From NCBI GenBank assembly GCA_002407865.1, contig DHPI01000047.1, positions 38,684 through 48,523 of the forward strand: a DNA stretch of 9,840 bases, in the 5' to 3' direction. The DNA comes from Spirochaetia bacterium UBA5368. Lineage in GTDB: Bacteria; Spirochaetota; UBA4802; UBA5368. Below, in pieces: positions 1 through 6,277 of this stretch. A program made the position numbers and the translations under genes. The notes beneath the pieces were generated by a model that had not been told where the DNA came from, made no database searches, and saw nothing but the letters and a program-made list of their open reading frames with translations. Position 1 is the stretch's first letter, and every line of letters starts with the position of its first letter.

Positions 1-194
1 AAGTGAATATTAACCGGGTACGGATTTCGTACCGCTATATTGAACAGGAGGGTAATATCGCGGAATGATATCGTATCAATGCTGACTTTTTCTATTGTTG
101 CTTCCGGTTTTTTGTTCAGCAATGACGAATTCATCGACGCGCATGCGGCGGCGGCAAAAATGACGCACGGTAACAATAGCATATGAATCCTCAT
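1..194 (-). CDS. Putative lipoprotein with LEA14/WHy-type domain (partial, N-terminal 64 residues)
   Basis: The frame opens at ATG 194-192 on the minus strand, preceded by an AGGTG Shine-Dalgarno, and runs off the left edge of the window, so only the N-terminus is seen. The first 18 residues are basic then hydrophobic and end in a lipobox (AAAAC, Cys18), which predicts export and lipidation. Residues 33-64 (IEKVSIDTISFRDITLLFN, then IAVRNPYPVNI) match the start of LEA14/WHy (water-stress and hypersensitive response) domains, which have a beta-strand, a 'D-I-T-L-x-F' strand and a conserved N-P-(N/Y)-P turn (N57-P60 here). Bacterial members are usually exported single-domain proteins of about 150-170 residues; their molecular role is poorly defined. 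The gene is divergent from 373-1215. The lipoprotein call is fairly firm; the domain call rests on about 30 residues. Confidence 0.72.
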   Translation of the reverse strand, partial: MRIHMLLLPCVIFAAAACASMNSSLLNKKPEATIEKVSIDTISFRDITLLFNIAVRNPYPVNIH

Positions 195-292
195 AATGCA
201 CCTCGTTTTATACTGATAGTGCCGCATTCCGCGCGGCGCACTGAACGGAGTGGACCAAAAAAATGCGCCTGATCTGAAACTGTAAAAGATAT

Positions 293-322
293 TTGACCTT
301 TTTAACACAAGTAAACTATATT
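293..322 (+). promoter_or_regulatory. Sigma70-like promoter for the 373-5090 gene cluster
   Basis: TTGACC (293-298) and TATATT (317-322) are separated by 18 nt. They lie about 50 nt upstream of the TTG start at 373, leaving a short 5' UTR. This is the best-matching promoter in the divergent intergenic region (195-372). No comparably good -35/-10 pair was found for the divergent gene at 1-194, although a TATAAA lies just upstream of its start. Confidence 0.55.
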
Positions 323-372
323 TTTAAGCGGATAATTTTCAACACAATTAATTATCGAGAGGAAGCTGATCA

Positions 373-1215
373 TTGCAGATACATAAAATGGCGCGATGTA
401 ACGGCAGATTGATCGCGATCGGCGTGATCTGCGCGCTTTGCGGCATGCCGCACAATTCAGCCCTGTATGCCCAGAGGACAAAAACCAGCCTGCGGGCCGG
501 TGAGCAGCGAAAAGCCGAAAAGGGGCTGAAGGACAACCGGTATTTTTTTTATTTCATAGACTCATCCGTATCGAACTTTGGTTCAGAGGAAGAAAAAAAG
601 CTCTTCAAAGAAGCGATACAGCGCGACGTGCTTGCGCAGCTTTTGTACATGCGGTTTCAGTTTAAGGAATCATTCGATGAAATTCGCAAATCGCAGAAAT
701 TACTTGTGGAGCTGTACGGCATCACCCTGCGGAAAGATATTGCCGCCGCGAAAAACCTGCTTGATGAAACGGCCCCTGGCGTGATTAACTCAAAGGACGA
801 GAAGGCCCGGACGTACCTGCGCCTTGGCTATAGAAGCATGAAAAATGCGCAGACAAATTGCGGCATGGGCGACAACTATCAGGAGCGGCTCTATTCCATG
901 CGTCTTCTGCAATACGTGAAGGCAATCAAGATGGCGAAGGAAGGAAGGCGCTACGCGTTTCTCGCGATGATTGAATCGTCGATTCCTGAAGTTGAAAAAT
1001 CGACGCGCCGCATGACGTTTGATTCGATCGAGAAGGAACTGCTTCGAACGGCCCCCGCCGATAAAACTGAATTGTACCGACAGATTCACAGGGATAATTA
1101 TTATATCATTACCGGCGGCGCATCGTATTACGATCAGATATGGGACAGGCCCGAACTGCAGGATCTGGAAGAATATACACGCTATCTCCAGCACGAACAA
1201 TACCCGGAAGAGTAG
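373..1215 (+). CDS. Exported alpha-helical protein of unknown function
   Basis: This protein has 280 residues. The start is TTG 373, chosen because GAGAGGA (358-363) sits at Shine-Dalgarno distance; the first in-frame ATG (388) would be too far from it. Residues 7-33 form a basic then hydrophobic signal peptide with a likely signal peptidase I site after A33 (LYA|Q). The mature part is charged and apparently all-helical, with a Tyr-rich C-terminus (YYIITGGASYYDQIW, 243-257). No known family is recognised. It resembles the minus-strand protein at 5091-5747 in four ordered anchors (F69-G, L91-Y-x-R-x4-E-S, G152-Y-x3-K, L173-Y-x2-R), suggesting distant paralogy. It lies 7 nt upstream of the lytic transglycosylase gene, so the two are probably co-transcribed, and a periplasmic or envelope role is inferred. 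The reading frame is confident; the function is unknown. Confidence 0.82.
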   Translation: MQIHKMARCNGRLIAIGVICALCGMPHNSALYAQRTKTSLRAGEQRKAEKGLKDNRYFFYFIDSSVSNFGSEEEKKLFKEAIQRDVLAQLLYMRFQFKESFDEIRKSQKLLVELYGITLRKDIAAAKNLLDETAPGVINSKDEKARTYLRLGYRSMKNAQTNCGMGDNYQERLYSMRLLQYVKAIKMAKEGRRYAFLAMIESSIPEVEKSTRRMTFDSIEKELLRTAPADKTELYRQIHRDNYYIITGGASYYDQIWDRPELQDLEEYTRYLQHEQYPEE

Positions 1216-1222
1216 GAAAGCC

Positions 1223-3517
1223 ATGCGAATACGAAATGGAATAATAACGCTGTTGTTCTTTACGGTGTGCTGCTTCAACCGCCCCACGGAAGTTGCCGGA
1301 CTGTCGGAGCTTGGATTCAATGCCACGCCAGACGCGGTGATAGCCGCCCTTGAAAAAAACAGCCCCGATGCGGCAAGCCAGTTTATGCTCGGAATGGCGT
1401 ATAAAAAAAAGGGCATGCTGAAAAAAGGGGTTTTACACTATGCGAACAGTTGTTTTGTTTCCCGCCGTGATTATGACATTAAGCTTTTCCCGCAACCCGT
1501 GTATCTGTTTGTGCGTGGGTTTGCTATCACATCGCCGTATTACCAGGACGCGGTTCTTGAAATCGCGAACATTTTTTACCAGTATCGTGAGTATGAGTAT
1601 GTGATAAAGTTTACCGAGCTTGTGAAAAAACAGAGGAGCGGGGTGTACCGGGATTCAGTGCTGCTGCGGGCGCGCTCGCTCGCAGAACTCGGCACGTTTG
1701 ATGAGGCGCTGCGGCAACTGCACGCTTTGCGCGGGATGTTTGACAATGCCGATTCAAAAGCGCTTATATTTATTCGCATTGCGTCAGTTTACGAAAAATC
1801 GAATGATTACGAGAAGGCGGTGGACGCATATTCTGAAATACTCAGAATTGACAGCGCAGGCTGGCAGTCGGGCATTGCCGCTGACAATATCATGGCGCTT
1901 GTGAATAAAAAAAATATCCAGATTTCACCGGATACCCGGCTGCTGCTGGCCGCGGCGTTGATCGGGAAAAAAGACTATGCCGAAGCGATTGCGTTGATTG
2001 AAGATGCCCGGGCGTTGTGGCATGATGCGAGCGGCGCACAGAGGGCCGCCGAGTATCTTGTCATGGCGTATGCCGGCAGGGGGGATATTGCGAACGCCGA
2101 TACAACGATACGCGGATTTGCCCACGATACGGCATTTGCGGAGTCGCTGGAAAAAACGAAGGCGGATATGCTCTGGGAAACAAAAAAAAGGGGCGCGGCA
2201 GCCGTGCTGTACGCGCGGCTTTCGAAAAGTAAAGACCCGGAAATTGCGAGGAATTCGCTCAGGCGCGCCGCGATGTACGCGGAAGACCGCAGGGTAGCCG
2301 GATTCGAAGGGATTTTAGCCGAATACAAGAACACGTATCCTGATGATGCGGCATCGGGCTATTTCATATGGCGCCTGGGAAGGGAGTCGGTAAAGAGGGG
2401 AAAAAGCGATTCGGCGATTGCGTATTTCGAGGAAGGGTTGTCGAAATTTCCCGCCGGCGAATATTCCGACAGGATGCGGTTCTGGATGTATAAGCTGCTC
2501 GAGTCCAGCGGGAGGAAACAGGACGCGGAAAAGCAGTTCAAAGATATTGTGACGGTGAATCCCGATTCCACGTATGCATGGACGTTGCTTCACGCGAAGT
2601 TAAAGGAGTATGATGAAGCCGCGCTTGCGCGGCAGTTTGAGGAGTCGCTGGCGGCCCGCGATCTCGATGGATGTATGTTTGCGCATACGCTATTATTTTT
2701 GAAAGAAAGAAGTACCGCCCGCCGCAGCAAGCGGCTGCAACGCATGCGTCTTCCCGAGAAGGAGCGGTACGACACACTATATCGATCTGTGAAGGATATT
2801 ACGCTGCGTTCCGCGTACAAGGAATCGCTGCGGGGTATCGAAAAATATTTTAAAATAGGGCACAACCAGGGGATTGCCAGGGAGCTTGGCATACTCCCAA
2901 ATGATACCGCGGCGCAGAATGACAAAAATGTTGCGATCTGCCATTACGGAATGAGGCACGATCACAGTTATTATTCGCTGTTTGCGTTGATCGAGTTGAT
3001 GAAGGCTGTCAATCTGAAGGAGAACATAGCCGTTATGCCCGAAGGGATGCTGGCATGCATGCTTCCCACGCCATGGGCGGAATGCGTCAAATCAAACGCG
3101 TTGGAATATAAACTGGAGAGAAGTTTTATTTACGCGATTGCAAAAGCCGAATCGCTCTTCAATCCCCGCGCCGTTTCGTCGGCTGGCGCGGTGGGGCTGA
3201 TGCAGTTGATGCCGGCAACGGCACACGGCGTTGCGCGTGATTTAAAAATTATCGCCTATGATCTAAAAGATCCATGCACGTCCATACGGTTTGGCGCCCG
3301 GTATTTCAAGTTTCTCGACAGGCTTTTCCCCGGCAATCACGATTTAATGGTTGCGGGGTATAATGCCGGGGCCGGCAACGTGAAAAAATGGATGAAAGAG
3401 ATGCCGGCTGCCGATCTTGATTATTTTGTCGAGTTCGCAGCGTTTGAGGAAACACGGTATTATGTTGTCAGGACCCGCAAATTCATGTATCAGTACAGGG
3501 TGGTACTCGGCGAATAA
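1223..3517 (+). CDS. Slt70-like soluble lytic murein transglycosylase (TPR superhelix plus SLT domain)
   Basis: This protein has 764 residues. The frame is open upstream to 1019, but ATG 1223 is chosen because AGGAAAG (1213-1219) provides a Shine-Dalgarno and a hydrophobic export signal follows (GIITLLFFTVCCF, residues 6-18). Cys16/17 do not make a convincing lipobox, so secretion with or without lipidation is open. Residues about 50-600 are tandem TPR-like helical pairs, matching the superhelical domain of family 1 lytic transglycosylases. The C-terminal SLT domain (about 626-764) shows the catalytic Glu in A-K-A-E643-S, then the G658-L-M-Q-L-M-P motif and G712-Y-N-A-G (usually A-Y-N-A-G). 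The enzyme cleaves the MurNAc-GlcNAc bond of peptidoglycan to give 1,6-anhydro-MurNAc ends in the periplasm. It is larger than E. coli Slt70. It follows the 373-1215 gene with a 7-nt gap. The family call is firm; the specific biological role is not. Confidence 0.93.
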   Translation: MRIRNGIITLLFFTVCCFNRPTEVAGLSELGFNATPDAVIAALEKNSPDAASQFMLGMAYKKKGMLKKGVLHYANSCFVSRRDYDIKLFPQPVYLFVRGFAITSPYYQDAVLEIANIFYQYREYEYVIKFTELVKKQRSGVYRDSVLLRARSLAELGTFDEALRQLHALRGMFDNADSKALIFIRIASVYEKSNDYEKAVDAYSEILRIDSAGWQSGIAADNIMALVNKKNIQISPDTRLLLAAALIGKKDYAEAIALIEDARALWHDASGAQRAAEYLVMAYAGRGDIANADTTIRGFAHDTAFAESLEKTKADMLWETKKRGAAAVLYARLSKSKDPEIARNSLRRAAMYAEDRRVAGFEGILAEYKNTYPDDAASGYFIWRLGRESVKRGKSDSAIAYFEEGLSKFPAGEYSDRMRFWMYKLLESSGRKQDAEKQFKDIVTVNPDSTYAWTLLHAKLKEYDEAALARQFEESLAARDLDGCMFAHTLLFLKERSTARRSKRLQRMRLPEKERYDTLYRSVKDITLRSAYKESLRGIEKYFKIGHNQGIARELGILPNDTAAQNDKNVAICHYGMRHDHSYYSLFALIELMKAVNLKENIAVMPEGMLACMLPTPWAECVKSNALEYKLERSFIYAIAKAESLFNPRAVSSAGAVGLMQLMPATAHGVARDLKIIAYDLKDPCTSIRFGARYFKFLDRLFPGNHDLMVAGYNAGAGNVKKWMKEMPAADLDYFVEFAAFEETRYYVVRTRKFMYQYRVVLGE

Positions 3518-3523
3518 TCGCCG
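3508..3523 (+). terminator. Hairpin spanning the transglycosylase stop codon; weak terminator or mRNA-stability element
   Basis: CGGCGA (3508-3513) and TCGCCG (3518-3523) form a perfect 6-bp GC-rich stem with an ATAA loop that contains the TAA stop. Only GTTAAAAAATAAATT follows, so there is no proper U-tract. It may cause partial termination or protect an mRNA end rather than end the transcript fully. Confidence 0.3.
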
Positions 3524-3536
3524 GTTAAAAAATAAA

Positions 3537-3567
3537 TTGCATCGAATGACGGATGTACGAATATAAC
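3537..3567 (+). promoter_or_regulatory. Possible internal promoter ahead of the FecR-domain gene
   Basis: TTGCAT (3537-3542) and TATAAC (3562-3567) are separated by 19 nt, slightly long for sigma70. The site lies in the 82-nt gap before the ATG at 3600. It would allow the FecR and HEAT genes to be expressed apart from the transglycosylase. The match is weak. Confidence 0.25.
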
Positions 3568-3599
3568 AGGTATATATATCGTTCTGTGGAGAGCATGAT

Positions 3600-4292
3600 A
3601 TGAAAAAGACAATGTACGTGATAGCATTCGTTTTTCTTGCATCAACCGGAGCTTTCGCGGCGGATGTAATCGGAAAAGTTTCCTCGATAATCGGCGATGT
3701 CGATTTAACAGCAATTACCACCGGCAATAAAATTGTCCCGCGTGTCGGCACGCCCCTGACGGATGACCACAAGATACGAACGGGTAATCGTTCGTATTGC
3801 GAACTGCTGCTCAATGACGGCACAAAGATATTCGTACGAGAAATAACTGTTTTAAACATTACGGGCCTGAAGTTAGTAGAAACCGACCCCCCGACAAAGA
3901 TGCGTGTGCTGACGGGGAAGGTGAGAATTACGATGAAAAAGGCGTTCAAAAGCAGAACGCTTGTATTGCGCACCCCGACCGCAATCGCCGGCGTGAGGGG
4001 AACCGACTTTGGAGCAATCGTCAGTAAAACAGAAACGAGGCTCATTGTTTTCGAAGGGGCCGTGGATGTAGCGAATACGGACAGGGAGATTCTTAAGTCG
4101 TATATTGTGAAGGAAAAAGAGGAAGTGAGCGTAAAAAAGGATGCGCCGCCGACAGTACCGCGAATTGTCCCGAGAGATGTAATTGAAAACTGGTTTGATT
4201 ATTACGAGATAGACGGGAAAAACCGTATCATTATAAAATCCAGAAAGGAAGAAGGAATCATTGATACTATCCTCAGGAAAAAAGATTTCTGA
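3600..4292 (+). CDS. Periplasmic FecR-domain protein
   Basis: This protein has 230 residues. ATG 3600 is supported by GGAG (3588-3591) 8 nt upstream and by an immediate signal peptide, MKKTMYVIAFVFLASTGAFA, likely cut after A20. The mature protein carries a FecR domain (about 24-160): G-K-V-x5-G-D-V (25-34), an R-T-G-x2-S-x-C-E-L-L stretch (60-70), N-D-G-T-K-I (72-77), and the hallmark R-T-P-T-A-I-A-G-V-R-G-T-D-F (124-137) followed by F-E-G-x-V-x-V (151-157). In classical FecR the domain senses substrate-loaded outer-membrane receptors and controls a sigma factor through a cytoplasmic N-terminus and membrane helix. Those parts are absent here, so this is a free periplasmic FecR-domain protein of the type common in spirochaetes, probably a structural or binding module. 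It lies between a transglycosylase and a HEAT lipoprotein (12-nt gap to the latter), supporting an envelope role. Confidence 0.9.
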   Translation: MKKTMYVIAFVFLASTGAFAADVIGKVSSIIGDVDLTAITTGNKIVPRVGTPLTDDHKIRTGNRSYCELLLNDGTKIFVREITVLNITGLKLVETDPPTKMRVLTGKVRITMKKAFKSRTLVLRTPTAIAGVRGTDFGAIVSKTETRLIVFEGAVDVANTDREILKSYIVKEKEEVSVKKDAPPTVPRIVPRDVIENWFDYYEIDGKNRIIIKSRKEEGIIDTILRKKDF

Positions 4293-4304
4293 TTACGTTG
4301 TGCC

Positions 4305-5090
4305 GTGAAACTTCATGCGTTACTTACTACCCTTTGTGTTGTATGCTGCGCGTCTTCGGCGTGCACGAAGGCGGCGTTTATTTCCAGGGATGATCGCGAA
4401 AAAGTAAAATCGTTGATTTCACTCTACGCGAGCGGGAACTGGGAGGTGCGCCGAAAAGCGGTGCAGCGGCTTTCGGAATACCCATCGACAAAGGCGGAAA
4501 AGGCGGTCATCGCCGCGTGTGATGATCCGCATTCTCTGGTCAGAATTGATGCGGTGAAGGGACTTGCCAGATATTCCTCATATGAAGCAAAAAACAAAAT
4601 CAGGACGATTGCCGATAACGATGCGGACAACAATGTCAGATGGAGCGCGTTGACGGTGCTTGCCTCGTATCGTGATCCGTCAGCGGCTCCGGTCTTCGTA
4701 AAGGGGCTGTCCAGCGGCGACTGGCTTATCCGTGAAGAATCTATCAGGGGATTACTGATGATAGATGATTTCGCGGTGCGATATTTTTCGATCCCGTATG
4801 TTATACAGGCGTTCAATGACAGCAGTATCAACGTGCGAATGGCGGCGATAAAGAATATAAAAATACGGGATCACAGGATTTACATGGAATTAGTACGGAT
4901 GCTGGATGATTCGATGCTCAGAAAAAATACGCTTTTAAAGGTTGTTCTGGGTGCGTTGGATGGGTATACGCTGGACGTCTCGACAAGAAAAAAAATCATC
5001 ACCCTCCTCACTCATTCGAATGTAGAGGTGCGCCTGCTCGCACTCAGGGTGCTGAAAAAGGACGACAAATTGAAAAAGGAACGGCGGTAG
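4305..5090 (+). CDS. HEAT-repeat protein, putative lipoprotein
   Basis: This protein has 261 residues. It starts at GTG 4305, 12 nt after the FecR gene stop; no good Shine-Dalgarno is seen, so translational coupling to that gene is likely. The first 20 residues (hydrophobic, ending S17-S-A-C20) look like a lipoprotein signal. Cys14 and Cys15 are less likely alternatives. Residues about 32-252 contain HEAT/PBS-lyase-type repeats with recurring D-x3-x-V-R-x2-A-(V/I)-x2-L patterns, for example W46-E-V-R-R-K-A, S77-L-V-R-I-D-A-V-K-G-L, N110-V-R-W-S-A-L, I176-N-V-R-M-A-A-I and N239-V-E-V-R-L-L-A-L. Such solenoids bind other proteins; no catalytic residues are visible. The C-terminus is Lys/Glu/Arg-rich. 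Its TAG stop directly abuts the stop of the minus-strand gene 5091-5747. Confidence 0.85.
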   Translation: MKLHALLTTLCVVCCASSACTKAAFISRDDREKVKSLISLYASGNWEVRRKAVQRLSEYPSTKAEKAVIAACDDPHSLVRIDAVKGLARYSSYEAKNKIRTIADNDADNNVRWSALTVLASYRDPSAAPVFVKGLSSGDWLIREESIRGLLMIDDFAVRYFSIPYVIQAFNDSSINVRMAAIKNIKIRDHRIYMELVRMLDDSMLRKNTLLKVVLGALDGYTLDVSTRKKIITLLTHSNVEVRLLALRVLKKDDKLKKERR

Positions 5091-5104
5091 CTATTTTTCC
5101 TTTT
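5074..5104. terminator. AT-rich inverted repeat across the abutting stop codons; possible bidirectional terminator
   Basis: AAAAGGAA (5074-5081) and TTCCTTTT (5097-5104) form an 8-bp stem around a 15-nt loop holding both stops (TAG 5088-5090 and, on the minus strand, TAG 5093-5091). The stem is AT-rich and has no separate U-tract, so termination would be modest. It could also be a by-product of Lys/Glu codons in both C-terminal tails. Confidence 0.35.
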
Positions 5105-5747
5105 CCTTGGATGAATAAATTCTGTTCTGATTGTCGATCATATCTTTCTTGAATTTATCCGGAACCGGCTGGCCGATTGTTTCATAGAACTTGAAGCAAT
5201 TTTCCTTTGCCCGCCTGAAATAATATATCGAATCAACCGGTTTTGAGCGGACAAGATAATCATTTGCCTTTCGTATGCCAAAACCCGCATTGGTGATGAG
5301 CAAGTCGGCGGTGGGATTGGTTTTTTCGCCCTTCAGCGATAACGTGATATTATTTCGCACGTGCGTTTTGATCAGCTCAGTATGCAGGGCTTCGGATTCC
5401 TCTTTATATTTCTGAGCGATTTTAGCCGCGACGGTGTTAATGTTTCGTTCATTTTTCGTAAAAAGATTAGCCGATTCGATCATGCTTTCCCTGAAATACA
5501 GGGCGCTGGCTTCGGCGTATTCATTGACAAGGCCGTCAAATTCCGCCTCTCCGCCGCCGAAGTTGATAATTGCCGCATGGAGAAGTTTGATATTCTTGAA
5601 GTTATCGTAACTGGCCCTTTTGATTACCGATACCGGATCGTACAGTTCGTTGAATTCTTTTTTTGGCTCCGCCTCCTGAGCGTGCAGAACTGTTGACGCA
5701 AATAAAATAAGCAGGAAAATGACGCCTCTTCGCAATCCCTTTGCCAT
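5091..5747 (-). CDS. Exported alpha-helical protein of unknown function, possible distant paralogue of the 373-1215 product
   Basis: This protein has 218 residues. ATG 5747-5745 is preceded by GGAG at 8-nt spacing. Residues 1-23 are a clear signal peptide (basic MAKGLRRG, hydrophobic core, cleavage after L-H-A23 before Q-E-A). The mature part is charged and helical, with no recognised domain. It shares ordered anchors with the 373-1215 protein: F63-G-G-G, L83-Y-F-R-x4-E-S, G155-F-x3-K and I174-Y-x2-R. The intervals are similar, but overall identity is low. It ends in a Lys/Glu tail. The gene is convergent with the HEAT-repeat gene with no gap, and it has its own predicted promoter with a palindrome over the -10. 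A periplasmic location is well supported; the function is unknown. Confidence 0.82.
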   Translation of the reverse strand: MAKGLRRGVIFLLILFASTVLHAQEAEPKKEFNELYDPVSVIKRASYDNFKNIKLLHAAIINFGGGEAEFDGLVNEYAEASALYFRESMIESANLFTKNERNINTVAAKIAQKYKEESEALHTELIKTHVRNNITLSLKGEKTNPTADLLITNAGFGIRKANDYLVRSKPVDSIYYFRRAKENCFKFYETIGQPVPDKFKKDMIDNQNRIYSSKEKEK

Positions 5748-5800
5748 TATTGTACTCCATACTATTAGATAGTTATATGCGTTGGAAAGCTCTATTTATT

Positions 5801-5816
5801 GTTGTAATACTACAAC
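5801..5816. promoter_or_regulatory. Palindrome over a -10 box, candidate operator
   Basis: GTTGTAATACTACAAC has perfect 6-bp arms (GTTGTA/TACAAC) around ATAC and covers the predicted -10 of the 5091-5747 promoter, a classic repressor position. Its core TAATACTACAA (5805-5815) recurs exactly at 7784-7794 upstream of the 82-aa gene. On the plus strand TTGGAA (5782-5787), 17 nt and TAATAC (5805-5810) also resemble a promoter. The symmetry could therefore instead reflect a bidirectional -10 element. Confidence 0.35.
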
Positions 5817-5835
5817 GGCGGGTTGCTGAAGTCAA
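5807..5835 (-). promoter_or_regulatory. Sigma70-like promoter for the 5091-5747 gene
   Basis: On the minus strand TTGACT (5835-5830) and TAGTAT (5812-5807) are exactly 17 nt apart. The predicted start of transcription lies about 50 nt upstream of the ATG at 5747. It sits between the fmdB-like gene and the 5091-5747 gene, so the latter can be transcribed independently. Confidence 0.55.
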
Positions 5836-5866
5836 GACAAATGTTGGCGCGCTGAAATGAATAAAG

Positions 5867-5881
5867 GGTCCACACGGGACC
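5867..5881 (-). terminator. Possible weak terminator after the FmdB-like gene
   Basis: On the minus strand GGTCC-CGTGT-GGACC is a perfect 5-bp stem, 14 nt past the fmdB-like stop codon, followed by CTTTATT. The stem is short and the T-tract broken, so termination is plausible but not strong. Confidence 0.3.
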
Positions 5882-5895
5882 TACCTGCACGAGCT

Positions 5896-6087
5896 TCATC
5901 CTCCTGGACGCGGTGTGGAACAGCTCTGGCAGCCGCTTCCGCTCGTGCTTCCCGCGAAAAGGGAGAAAATTTTTTCTGTGTTGTTCGACGCGCATGCGGA
6001 ACAGACAGCCGGCGAAAAATCACCGATTTTTCTCAGTTCGCCGGTTACCGTGCCGCACTCTTTGCATTTGAATTCATACACTGGCAT
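5896..6087 (-). CDS. FmdB-family zinc-ribbon protein
   Basis: This small protein has 63 residues. The frame is open for 11 more codons upstream, but ATG 6087-6085 is chosen because it has GGAG 7 nt upstream and gives the family's standard N-terminus MPVYEFKCKECG. Cysteine pairs C8-x2-C11 and C29-x2-C32 form the predicted zinc ribbon of the FmdB/CxxC_CXXC_SSSS family. The ending is also usual for the family: a Lys/Ile segment (EKIFSLFAG, 38-46) and a Gly/Ser-rich tail with a third pair, C53-x2-C56. These are small cytoplasmic proteins. FmdB was named from a formamidase cluster as a putative regulator, but the general function is not established. The gene is transcribed divergently from surE. 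Confidence 0.85.
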   Translation of the reverse strand: MPVYEFKCKECGTVTGELRKIGDFSPAVCSACASNNTEKIFSLFAGSTSGSGCQSCSTPRPGG

Positions 6088-6150
6088 GTGTGTGCTCCAA
6101 GGATTTGATATAATTACCATTCCGCATGAGAGTATTTTGTCAAAGTATAA

Positions 6151-6179
6151 AGTATACCCGATACAAAATCATTTCAAAA
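6151..6179 (-). promoter_or_regulatory. Possible promoter for the FmdB-like gene
   Basis: On the minus strand TTTTGA (6179-6174), 17 nt and TATACT (6156-6151) make a plausible but weak -35 with a good -10. The start of translation is about 60 nt downstream. The -10 overlaps a small inverted repeat, GTATA-AAG-TATAC (6145-6157), and a second TATACT copy lies at 6149-6144. No convincing promoter was found for surE on the other side. Confidence 0.3.
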
Positions 6180-6277
6180 ATTATTTAGTTATTGCATTAA
6201 ATGCGGATGCGGGAATGTGATTGGGAATGGATTTTTATATTTCACGCAATGCGCACTGACTGTAGATGGGATATCAG

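Noticed and set aside
218..242. Inverted repeat AGTGC/GCACT in the first divergent intergenic region
   Set aside because: Only 5 bp pair before mismatches break the stem; likely chance in a GC-rich patch.
1019..1222. N-terminal extension of the transglycosylase frame
   Set aside because: It overlaps the upstream gene heavily and would bury the export signal. ATG 1223 has a Shine-Dalgarno and is followed at once by the hydrophobic signal.
790..1416. 208-codon open frame on the minus strand
   Set aside because: It is antisense to the 373-1215 gene and the start of the transglycosylase, which have proper ribosome-binding sites and signal peptides.
3344..4045. 233-codon open frame on the minus strand
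   Set aside because: It lies antisense to the end of the transglycosylase and most of the FecR gene, both firmly identified by motifs. Its translation has no recognisable domain.
5361..5696. 111-codon plus-strand open frame
   Set aside because: It is antisense to the 5091-5747 gene, which has a signal peptide, a Shine-Dalgarno and a promoter.
6137..6165. TTGTCA-17-GATACA as a surE promoter
   Set aside because: The -10 matches consensus at only three positions and lies over 100 nt upstream of surE, so it was not listed as a feature.
6266..6277. Earlier in-frame ATG for surE
   Set aside because: SurE proteins begin MxILLTNDDG, which matches ATG 6278; no ribosome-binding site precedes 6266.
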